Positions 57,987-64,000 of a DNA stretch of 64,000 nucleotides are shown piece after piece. This DNA comes from Halomarinibacterium sp041392125 (GTDB lineage Bacteria > Bacteroidota > Bacteroidia > Flavobacteriales > Flavobacteriaceae). The stretch is from NCBI GenBank assembly GCA_041392125.1, contig JAWKMR010000003.1, positions 372,001 to 436,000 on the forward strand, written 5' to 3'. The translations under genes were made by a program, and so were the position numbers. The notes under the pieces were generated by a model. That model searched no databases. It saw only the letters and a list, made by a program, of their open reading frames with translations, and was not told the origin of the DNA. Position 1 is the stretch's first letter; the number at the start of each line of letters is the position of its first letter.

Positions 57987-59021
57987 TTGAAACCTGCGCC
58001 TCACATAGTAGTTATTCGTCTCTCGGCTATGGGAGATGTGGCTATGACGGTGCCAGTACTTCTAAAACTCACAAACACCTACCCCGATATAAGGATTACA
58101 GTTATTTCTCGAAAGCTTTTTCAGCCTATTTTTAAAGATATTCCCAATGTATCTTTTCTGGAAGCAGATGTAAAAGGAAAACATAAAGGAATGCTCGGGA
58201 TTGTTAAATTAGCGAAAGAAGCAAAGCAACAAAACATTACAGAAGTTGCCGATTTGCATAATGTCATTCGGTCTAATGTAATGACGCGGTATTTTAAATC
58301 TTTTGCTATAAAGGTGGCAAAGATTGACAAAGGTAGAGCCGAAAAAAAAGCCATCACAAAACCCAATGGGAAACTTCATAATCCTTTAAAATCTACCCAC
58401 GAGCGTTATGCAGATGTATTCCGAAAGTTAGGGTATGCCTTAGACTTAAAGTCGCCCGTGTTTTTAAGTAAAAAATCGTTACCGCTTTCCTTTACAATAG
58501 ATGATTCCAAAAAGAAAATAGGCATTGCTCCTTTTGCTGCGTACGAAAGTAAAATGTATCCTTTAGAACTGATGAAGGAAGTGCTTCAAAAATTGGATGA
58601 AAAAGGAACGTATCAACTATTTCTCTTCGGAAGTAAAGACGAAAGGGATACATTGAGCCAATTCGCTTCAGGATTTAAATCGATAACTTTGGTGGCAGGC
58701 ATGGTTTCTTTTGAAGAAGAATTGGCACTCATTTCAAACTTAGATGCCATGGTATCTATGGATAGCGCCAATGGACATTTAGCGGCGATGTACGGAATTC
58801 CTGTGATTACCCTTTGGGGAGTAACACATCCATTTACAGGTTTTGTGCCGTTTAATCAACCTATGGAACATCAGTTAATTTCAGACATTAAAAAGTATCC
58901 TTTATTACCTACTTCGGTCTATGGAAATAAATTCCCTAAAGGGTATGAAAACGTGATGGAGTCTATTGAATCTATTAAGGTAGTTAATAAAATAGAAGAA
59001 ATAGTTTCTACCACCCCTTAG
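57987..59021 (+). CDS. Glycosyltransferase family 9 (heptosyltransferase-like)
   Basis: GT-B glycosyltransferase of 344 aa with a TTG start. The N-terminal IVVIRLSAMGDVAMTVPVLLKL (about 6-27) is the family opening, followed by ADLHNVIRSNVMTRYF, and the nucleotide-sugar site is near residues 190-290: IGIAPFAAYESKMYPLELM, YQLFLFGSKDERDTL and AMVSMDSANGHLAAMYGIPVITLWGVTHPFTGF. GT9 enzymes add heptose or similar sugars to the lipid A inner core. Linked to DUF4254. The C-terminal codons (STTP) are encoded by part of a palindromic repeat at its end. Confidence 0.9.
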   Translation: MKPAPHIVVIRLSAMGDVAMTVPVLLKLTNTYPDIRITVISRKLFQPIFKDIPNVSFLEADVKGKHKGMLGIVKLAKEAKQQNITEVADLHNVIRSNVMTRYFKSFAIKVAKIDKGRAEKKAITKPNGKLHNPLKSTHERYADVFRKLGYALDLKSPVFLSKKSLPLSFTIDDSKKKIGIAPFAAYESKMYPLELMKEVLQKLDEKGTYQLFLFGSKDERDTLSQFASGFKSITLVAGMVSFEEELALISNLDAMVSMDSANGHLAAMYGIPVITLWGVTHPFTGFVPFNQPMEHQLISDIKKYPLLPTSVYGNKFPKGYENVMESIESIKVVNKIEEIVSTTP

Positions 59022-59046
59022 TCCCCTCCTAATCAAGGAGTGGAAA
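59011..59046. repeat. Palindromic REP-like element at the end of the GT9 gene
   Basis: CCCCTTAGTCCCCTCC followed by AAGGAGTGG-type sequence: CTCC ... GGAG inverted arms around TAATCAA. It resembles the CCCCTAACCCCCTCC / GGAGGGGG elements seen between flavobacterial genes. It overlaps the GT9 stop and lies in the gap before the convergent reductase gene, where it may also act as a weak terminator. Confidence 0.45.
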
Positions 59047-59050
59047 GCAG

Positions 59051-60100
59051 TTAAACATCATCATAATCCACCACTAAAATGGGCGTAGTTGGGTGCGATT
59101 GACAGGTTAAAATAAGCCCCTCTTCCAGCTCACTATCGGTTAAAATCTGATTTTTTCGCATTTCCACCTTTCCTTCTTTTACTCGCGCAATACAAGTGCT
59201 GCAAATTCCTCCTTGACAACTGTATGGAGCATCTAAATCTTCCGCAAGTGTGGCTTCCAGCACACTTTTTTCTTGTTTCATTATAAAGGTTTTGGTTTCG
59301 TCATCTACCGTAACCGTGATTTGCGTTTGCCCGTCGTGTGCTTGAGTAAGTTTGCCTTCTTCTTTGGAAGTAAACAATTCAAAATGGATGTTTTTTTCAG
59401 AAATTCCTTTTTCAACTAAAGTATCCTTTACTTCGTGAATCATGGCTTCGGGTCCGCAGAGGTAGTACGAATGAAAATCGATTTCTTTGTATTTGTTTTT
59501 CAGCAGAAAATTAACCATAGAGTGTTCAATTCTTCCAAAGAACGAACCTTCCACACTTTCCCGGCTAAAGAAATAGTCAATTTTTAGTCTTTCAGGATGC
59601 TGTGTTTGCAATGACTCTAATTCATCATAAAACATGGTTTCGGCAATACTTTGATTTCCAAAAGCTAAAACAAAAGTAGATTGAGGCTCTTCTTTTAAAA
59701 CCGTTTTAATCATAGACATAACGGGCGTTATCCCGCTTCCGGCCACAAAAGCTAAGTAGTGATTCCTATTTATAGGATTTGTTTGCAATACAAAATGGCC
59801 TTGAGGAGGCATTACCTCTAACACATCGCCCACTTTTAAAACCTCGTTGGCATATACCGAAAATGCGCCCCCGCCTACTTTTTTAACCCCAATTTGCCAT
59901 GTGTCGCCATGAGCAGCACTACACAACGAATATGAACGCCTAAGCTCATTTCCATTATGAGTAAATTTTATGTTGAGGTATTGTCCGGCTTCAAAGTTGA
60001 ATGTGTCCATTAGGTTTTGTGGCACCTGAAAAGTAATGGAAACAGCGTTGGGAGTTTCTTTATTTATTTCTGAAATGGGTAAAGGATAAAATTGGGTCAT
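59051..60100 (-). CDS. PaaE-like ferredoxin--NADP(+) reductase with C-terminal 2Fe-2S domain
   Basis: Flavin-dependent electron carrier of 349 aa from the ATG at 60100. The FAD site is GNELRRSYSLCSAAHG (about 52-67) and the NAD(P) binding part includes FVAGSGITPVMSMIKTVL (about 119-136). The C-terminal ferredoxin domain carries the cluster ligands CQGGICSTC (about 300-308) and a fourth Cys in LILTCQSHP. The order FAD-NAD-2Fe-2S fits PaaE/HCP-reductase types. It probably passes electrons from NADPH to an oxygenase or other acceptor, but no oxygenase is adjacent. A -7 box TACTTTTG lies at 60116. Confidence 0.9.
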   Translation of the reverse strand: MTQFYPLPISEINKETPNAVSITFQVPQNLMDTFNFEAGQYLNIKFTHNGNELRRSYSLCSAAHGDTWQIGVKKVGGGAFSVYANEVLKVGDVLEVMPPQGHFVLQTNPINRNHYLAFVAGSGITPVMSMIKTVLKEEPQSTFVLAFGNQSIAETMFYDELESLQTQHPERLKIDYFFSRESVEGSFFGRIEHSMVNFLLKNKYKEIDFHSYYLCGPEAMIHEVKDTLVEKGISEKNIHFELFTSKEEGKLTQAHDGQTQITVTVDDETKTFIMKQEKSVLEATLAEDLDAPYSCQGGICSTCIARVKEGKVEMRKNQILTDSELEEGLILTCQSHPTTPILVVDYDDV

Positions 60101-60115
60101 GGCAAAAATTTGTGG

Positions 60116-60123
60116 CAAAAGTA
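60116..60123 (-). promoter_or_regulatory. -7 promoter box for the ferredoxin reductase gene
   Basis: Minus-strand TACTTTTG, an exact TAnnTTTG match 15 bp upstream of the ATG at 60100. Confidence 0.6.
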
Positions 60124-60229
60124 CAAAGGATCATGGGTTCCATCATTTTAAAAATGAAGGAAAGCAGGGTATTTTTAAAGGCAAAAAGAGACAGTTACAA
60201 AAAAGAAGTGTATTTTTACCCTCCTTTAG

Positions 60230-60243
60230 GTATCTTTAGATAC
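60230..60243. promoter_or_regulatory. Palindrome GTATCTTTAGATAC upstream of sprE
   Basis: GTATCTTTAGATAC: arms GTATCT and AGATAC are a perfect 6-bp inverted repeat around TT, 46 bp before the sprE start. It contains TATCTTTA, close to the TAnnTTTG -7 box, so it could be a promoter with an overlaid operator. Tentative. Confidence 0.35.
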
Positions 60244-60289
60244 TAAAAACAAAGGATTTAAGTTACTGTATTATACAAACTGAAAGATT

Positions 60290-62866
60290 TTGAAGCGCAT
60301 ACATACCATTACCATTTTCTTATTGGCTGTCCTACTTTTTGCAGCTTGCTCCCGAAAGAAAAATACTTTTTTAAGTAGAAATTATCACGCAGTTACCGGA
60401 GAATACAATGCTATATATAACGGAGATGTGGCATTAGCAGAAGGAAAAGAAGAGCTTGCCTTAACGTACAAGGATAATTTTTGGGAAATATTACCTGTGG
60501 AACGAATTGAAATTAAAGAAGAGATTGTAAAACCCGGAGAAAAAACCAACCCTAAGTTTAACAGAGCCGAAGAAAAAGCAGCCAAAGCCATTCAAAAACA
60601 TGCCATATACATAGACGGCAAGGAATACAACCCTCAAATGGATGAGGCTTATATGCTCTTGGGTAAAGCCCGCTATTTTGACCAACGTTTTGTTCCGGCG
60701 CAAGATGCTTTCAACTTTATTTTAAATAGGTACCCAACCAGTAACAATGTGAATGAAGCAAGGATGTGGAAAGCTAAAACCAATATTCGGTTAGGGAATG
60801 AAGAAGGAGCGTTGGAAGAATTGAAAGAGTTAATTGAAAAAGAAGGCGTTGAAGTAGAAGATTTAGCAGATGCCTCAGCCATTATGGCACAGGCCTATAT
60901 CAATCTTGATACGCTGGAAGCAGCATTGCCTTTAATTAAAACAGCTTCAGAATATGTGCGCGACAATGAACTAAAAGGAAGATACGCTTACATAAAAGGT
61001 CAAATTTACAATCGTTTGGGTGAAAAAGACAGTGCTAACCTGGCGTTTCAAGAGGTGATAGAACTCAATAGAAAGTCACCAAGAACCTATATGCTTAACG
61101 CATACATGGAAATAGCGCGAAATTTTGATTATGAAAAAGGAGATAAAGTCGCCTTTTTAGAGCTACTTGATGATTTAGAGAAAAATAGAGAAAACCGTCC
61201 TTTTTTAGATTTAATTTACAATCAGTACGGGGAGTATTATCGAAATACTAAAAACATAGATACGGCTATAATTTACTATAACAAGTCTATCAAAAAATAC
61301 TTAGATAATGAGCCATTACAAGCGCTGAATTATTCCACATTGGCCGAAATTAATTTTGACAGAGCACAATACAGAATTGCCGGGAAATATTATGACAGCA
61401 CCTTAACGTTTCTTCCTGAAAACTCCCGCGCGTGGAGACGCATGAAAAAGAAATTAAACAATCTTGCCGATGTAATAAAGTACGAAGATATTGCTACACG
61501 CAACGATTCCATTTTGCGAATGGTAGGAATGACCGAGACCCAACAGCTTGCTTACTTTACCGAATATACCAATAACTTAAGAGAACAACTTCGTAACGAT
61601 TCTATCGCAAAAATTAAAGAAGAAAAACAAATTGCGAACAAAGAATTCTACAAGAAAAATGCAAATAAAACCAATGAAGGATCTGAAGGAGGGTCGTTTT
61701 ATTTCTACAATAGTGCTACCGTTGCCTATGGTCGAGAAGAATTCCGGAAAATTTGGGGAAACAGAAAGCTTCAAGATAACTGGAGACTTTCCAACAGCAA
61801 TAATAAAGGAACTCCTGAAGAAGAAAATAATAACGTAGTATCGGTTTTAGACGGAGTCAGTAAAAGCGAATTATTAGATCCAAAAACCTATTTGGCTACC
61901 ATACCCAAAGACGAAAAGGTAATTGATAGTCTTACCAAAGATCGCAATTTTGCCTATTATCAGTTGGGGCTTATTTACAAAGAAAAGTTCAGAGAATACG
62001 GGTTGGCAACCAACAGATTAGAAAAGTTATTAGGTTACGGTCCTGAAGAGCGTTTGGTATTGCCTTCAAAATATAACTTATACAAAATTTACGATTTACT
62101 GGAGAATACTTCCGAAGCCACAAAGTGGAAAAATGATATTTTAACGAACCACCCTAACTCGCGTTATGCCGAAATTTTAAGAAACCCCAATTCGCAATTG
62201 GCAACCGATGAGTCTAGTCCCGAATTTAAGTATAAAGCATTGTATGCTCAATTTGAATCCGCTAAGTACGATGAAGTTATTGCAACCTGCGATGATTATC
62301 TTACCATTTACAACGGGAATGATATTGTGCCAAAACTTGAAATGTTGAAAGCCACAGCATTGGGCAGAAGAGATGGGTTTGAAGCCTATAAAAAAGCCGT
62401 AAATTTTGTGGCACTAAACTACCCGCTATCTCAAGAAGGTAAAGATGCTCAAGAAATTTACAGTAAAGTCTTGCCAAAATTAGCGGTAAAAACCTTCGTT
62501 TCGGAAAAGGATGCAAGTTCATGGAAAATCTTGTATACGTTTGCTGCAACCGATGTAGAGAATGCACAGAAATTAGAAACCAAATTAAACGAGGCTATTA
62601 AAGAGTATCATTACGAAACCACCATGAGCGTTTCCTTGGATTACTATACCCCGTCTACCTATTTTGTCATCATTCACGGGCTCAATACCAAATTAGGAGG
62701 AAGAGGGTTTGCTGAAGTCTTGAAGGAAAACAAAAAATATAAAATCAAAAACCCGTTTTTTGAAATAGCTTCCGAAAATTATAAGATTATTCAAATTCAC
62801 AAAAACCTAAATGATTACTTAAATTCAGAAAAAGAAGCTGAAGAAAACAATAATCCCCAAAAGTAA
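60290..62866 (+). CDS. sprE: SprE/PorW-like TPR lipoprotein (gliding motility / type IX secretion)
   Basis: Large periplasmic lipoprotein of 858 aa, start TTG. The signal ends in the lipobox FAAC with Cys at residue 20. Tetratricopeptide repeats dominate the first half (LLGKARYFDQRFVPAQDAFNFILNRYP, about 122-148; later copies near 260-350). The N-terminal NTFLSRNYHAVTGEYNAIYNGD block is the SprE/PorW signature. In Flavobacterium johnsoniae SprE is needed for gliding and for secretion by the type IX system, and the Porphyromonas homologue PorW links the motor to the outer-membrane translocon. This suggests that the organism has a T9SS. The bactofilin gene follows by 6 bp. Confidence 0.88.
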   Translation: MKRIHTITIFLLAVLLFAACSRKKNTFLSRNYHAVTGEYNAIYNGDVALAEGKEELALTYKDNFWEILPVERIEIKEEIVKPGEKTNPKFNRAEEKAAKAIQKHAIYIDGKEYNPQMDEAYMLLGKARYFDQRFVPAQDAFNFILNRYPTSNNVNEARMWKAKTNIRLGNEEGALEELKELIEKEGVEVEDLADASAIMAQAYINLDTLEAALPLIKTASEYVRDNELKGRYAYIKGQIYNRLGEKDSANLAFQEVIELNRKSPRTYMLNAYMEIARNFDYEKGDKVAFLELLDDLEKNRENRPFLDLIYNQYGEYYRNTKNIDTAIIYYNKSIKKYLDNEPLQALNYSTLAEINFDRAQYRIAGKYYDSTLTFLPENSRAWRRMKKKLNNLADVIKYEDIATRNDSILRMVGMTETQQLAYFTEYTNNLREQLRNDSIAKIKEEKQIANKEFYKKNANKTNEGSEGGSFYFYNSATVAYGREEFRKIWGNRKLQDNWRLSNSNNKGTPEEENNNVVSVLDGVSKSELLDPKTYLATIPKDEKVIDSLTKDRNFAYYQLGLIYKEKFREYGLATNRLEKLLGYGPEERLVLPSKYNLYKIYDLLENTSEATKWKNDILTNHPNSRYAEILRNPNSQLATDESSPEFKYKALYAQFESAKYDEVIATCDDYLTIYNGNDIVPKLEMLKATALGRRDGFEAYKKAVNFVALNYPLSQEGKDAQEIYSKVLPKLAVKTFVSEKDASSWKILYTFAATDVENAQKLETKLNEAIKEYHYETTMSVSLDYYTPSTYFVIIHGLNTKLGGRGFAEVLKENKKYKIKNPFFEIASENYKIIQIHKNLNDYLNSEKEAEENNNPQK

Positions 62867-62872
62867 CAACCT

Positions 62873-63346
62873 ATGTTTTCAGACAAAAAAAACAAAGACA
62901 GTATGGAACCAACAAATAGTCAAAACAGAATTAACGAAGGAACCCAACTTAAAGGAGATGTTGTCTCTAATGGATTTTTTAGAATAGATGGAAGTATTGA
63001 GGGGAATATTAGTAAGCCATCTAAAGTGGTTTTAGGAAAAACAGGGAGTATTAAAGGAAAACTTGCGTGCGAAGATGCAGATATAGAAGGTCGCTTTGAA
63101 GGAAACCTAAATGTTTCCGGAACCCTTACCCTTAAAGCTACTGCTTTTATTGAAGGCGAAGTTATTGTTGGGAAACTTTCTGTAGAACCGGGAGCTACCT
63201 TTAATGCTACGTGTACAATGCACGGAATGCCTAAAGTAAAATCACCCTTAGAAGAAGTTTCTACAGCTGAAAGTTTAAAGTCTAAAAATCATTTTTTTGA
63301 CCGCTCTCAAAGATCCCAAAAAGCCAAAGCAGAACAGCAAAATTAA
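62873..63346 (+). CDS. Bactofilin-type polymer-forming cytoskeletal protein
   Basis: Self-assembling beta-helical filament protein of 157 aa (DUF583). The repeating hexad-like strands run from about 34 to 120: GDVVSNGFFRIDGSIEGNISKPSKVVLGKTGSIKGKLACEDADIEGRFEGNLNVSGTLTLKATAFIEGEVIVGKLSVEPGATF, with conserved Gly at turns. Both flanks are disordered and polar. Bactofilins scaffold cell-wall synthesis, appendages or motility machines; adjacency to SprE suggests a link to the cell envelope or gliding apparatus, though this is inference. Its 3' end overlaps the AtpZ gene by 50 bp. Confidence 0.9.
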   Translation: MFSDKKNKDSMEPTNSQNRINEGTQLKGDVVSNGFFRIDGSIEGNISKPSKVVLGKTGSIKGKLACEDADIEGRFEGNLNVSGTLTLKATAFIEGEVIVGKLSVEPGATFNATCTMHGMPKVKSPLEEVSTAESLKSKNHFFDRSQRSQKAKAEQQN

Positions 63347-63548
63347 TGCGTATGCAAGGTACTCCGGTATTGCCTTTCAAATGATTGCTGTTATTGCCAT
63401 AGGGTGTTATGGCGGAGTTCTTTTGGACACAAAATTTCCTAATAAATATTCGGTTTTTACACTGGTTTGTAGTTTGCTTTCCGTAGCAATGGCTACGTAT
63501 TATGCCATTCGACAGGCATCAAATAATTCTGAAAATAAAAACGAATGA
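63297..63548 (+). CDS. AtpZ/AtpI family membrane protein
   Basis: Small protein of 83 aa with two membrane helices (about 26-43 and 53-70) and the AtpZ signature ARYSGIAFQMIAVIAIGCYGGVLLDTKF (about 20-47). AtpZ/AtpI are encoded beside F0F1 ATP synthase genes and are thought to help assemble the c-ring or admit Mg2+/Ca2+. The start is TTG at 63297, within the bactofilin CDS; no ATG precedes the helix. It overlaps DUF6168 by 4 bp. Confidence 0.82.
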   Translation: MTALKDPKKPKQNSKINAYARYSGIAFQMIAVIAIGCYGGVLLDTKFPNKYSVFTLVCSLLSVAMATYYAIRQASNNSENKNE

Positions 63549-63940
63549 ATAAAGAAACACAAAATTTCCTGCTGAAATGGCTGATTTTTACCTTCTTGCT
63601 GTTTGCAGTACATTTTTATATACTCCATACTATTGCTTCGGAGATGGAATTATATCTTCCGCTTTGGAGTGTTTATTTGTTTAATTCTGTCCTTGGGTTT
63701 GTGGTGTATTTTTTTGTAAAAAGACAGTTTGAACGTGCTTCTGAAAAAACCTATCAAACCTTTTTGGTTTTAACCCTTATAAAAATGGCTCTGGCCCTTG
63801 TTTTCCTGCTCCCCTTATTTTTGGGAAAATCAAATCATGTAAAAGTAGAAACTATCAACTTTTTTGCTCCATATTTTGGGTTTTTAGTATTTGAAATTTT
63901 CAGTTTAAACAAATTTTTTCAGGCTCCAAAAACAAAGTAA
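63545..63940 (+). CDS. DUF6168 family membrane protein
   Basis: Membrane protein of 131 aa with four hydrophobic helices (about 10-30, 39-59, 72-94, 104-122) and few charged loops. It matches the flavobacterial DUF6168 family placed between atpZ and the ATP synthase a-subunit gene. Function unknown; perhaps an accessory ATP synthase subunit. It overlaps AtpZ by 4 bp (ATGA) and is the last gene in the window. Confidence 0.75.
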   Translation: MNKETQNFLLKWLIFTFLLFAVHFYILHTIASEMELYLPLWSVYLFNSVLGFVVYFFVKRQFERASEKTYQTFLVLTLIKMALALVFLLPLFLGKSNHVKVETINFFAPYFGFLVFEIFSLNKFFQAPKTK

Positions 63941-63947
63941 ATTTTGG

Positions 63948-63978
63948 TTTGTCAATTCATTTACTATTAGTACATTTG
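63948..63978 (+). promoter_or_regulatory. Strong promoter at the window edge (TTTG - 19 nt - TACATTTG)
   Basis: -33 TTTG at 63948-63951 and -7 TACATTTG at 63971-63978 with 19 nt spacing: an exact flavobacterial consensus promoter pointing rightward out of the window. By analogy to the AtpZ-DUF6168 order it likely drives the F0F1 ATP synthase genes (atpB first), which are not visible here. Confidence 0.7.
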
Positions 63979-64000
63979 CACCGAATTTCAGGAACGCAAA

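Noticed and set aside
60488..62567. Several minus-strand ORFs inside sprE
   Set aside because: Antisense to a well-supported TPR lipoprotein; their amino-acid composition is that of complementary strands.
1..64000. CRISPR array, insertion sequence, integrase, prophage or toxin-antitoxin module
   Set aside because: No regularly spaced repeats, transposase motifs, phage structural proteins or small paired toxin-antitoxin frames were found.

Overview
The window looks like chromosomal DNA of a marine-type member of the Flavobacteriaceae (Bacteroidota). The DNA is AT-rich, and most promoters carry the phylum-specific -7 box TAnnTTTG, sometimes with TTG 17-20 nt upstream, with little Shine-Dalgarno signal. 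Many genes belong to families largely confined to flavobacteria: DUF4837, DUF6168, DUF6341, DUF6427, DUF6909, DUF4175, the gliding/type IX secretion lipoprotein SprE and a PaaE-like ferredoxin reductase. Genus and species cannot be fixed from the sequence alone. Layout: (1) 1-6.65 kb holds rnpA (5' end cut by the window edge), a DUF4349 lipoprotein, an S41 peptidase, a di-iron hydroxylase, a small unknown gene, and a minus-strand operon rpiB-CDF transporter-ElaA-like acetyltransferase. A 0.5 kb gene-free AT-rich stretch follows (about 5.89-6.41 kb) with degenerate DnaA-box-like words and a very AT-rich end. (2) 6.65-33.4 kb is mostly core housekeeping: rnr, a DinD homologue, LysE, tRNA-Cys, folB, glnS, an SPFH protein, gltX, DUF4175, ybeY, mnmG, a methyltransferase, holB, pgk, a LysM lytic transglycosylase, DUF4837, tatA, an M23 peptidase, GH3 and DUF6909. 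Two parS-type ParB sites flank mnmG. (3) 33.4-53.8 kb is a cell-surface polysaccharide locus. It has dTDP-rhamnose genes, a Wzz-like protein, UDP-GlcNAc epimerase, a Wzx flippase, three Wzy/ligase-like membrane proteins, glycosyltransferases, an acetyltransferase, a sulfotransferase, a deacetylase, Ugd and UDP-glucuronate decarboxylase, the priming sugar transferase and a CapK-like ligase. (4) 53.8-64 kb holds purD, DUF6341/DUF6427, an orphan adenine methyltransferase, DUF4254 with a family 9 glycosyltransferase, a ferredoxin reductase, sprE, a bactofilin, AtpZ and DUF6168, and then a textbook promoter pointing out of the window, presumably at the F0F1 ATP synthase operon. How the genes work together: the polysaccharide locus encodes a Wzx/Wzy-type route. 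The polyprenyl-phosphate sugar transferase primes the lipid carrier. Rhamnose, ManNAc and UDP-glucuronate/xylose donors are made locally, glycosyltransferases extend the unit, acetyl and sulfate groups may be added, Wzx flips it, Wzy polymerises and Wzz sets the length. No outer-membrane polysaccharide export genes are seen, so O-antigen is favoured over capsule. Most striking: six single-base frameshifts are packed into rfbB, rfbC and rfbD, while the rest of the window, including rfbA between them, reads cleanly. Other points of interest are the parS pair with a possible origin region, a flavobacterial TCGAGCGCAG repeat read in frame inside RNase R, a palindrome over the dinD promoter, and a probable nucleoside-phosphorylase-like fold in DUF6909. 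No CRISPR array, insertion sequence, prophage or clear new multigene defence system was found.
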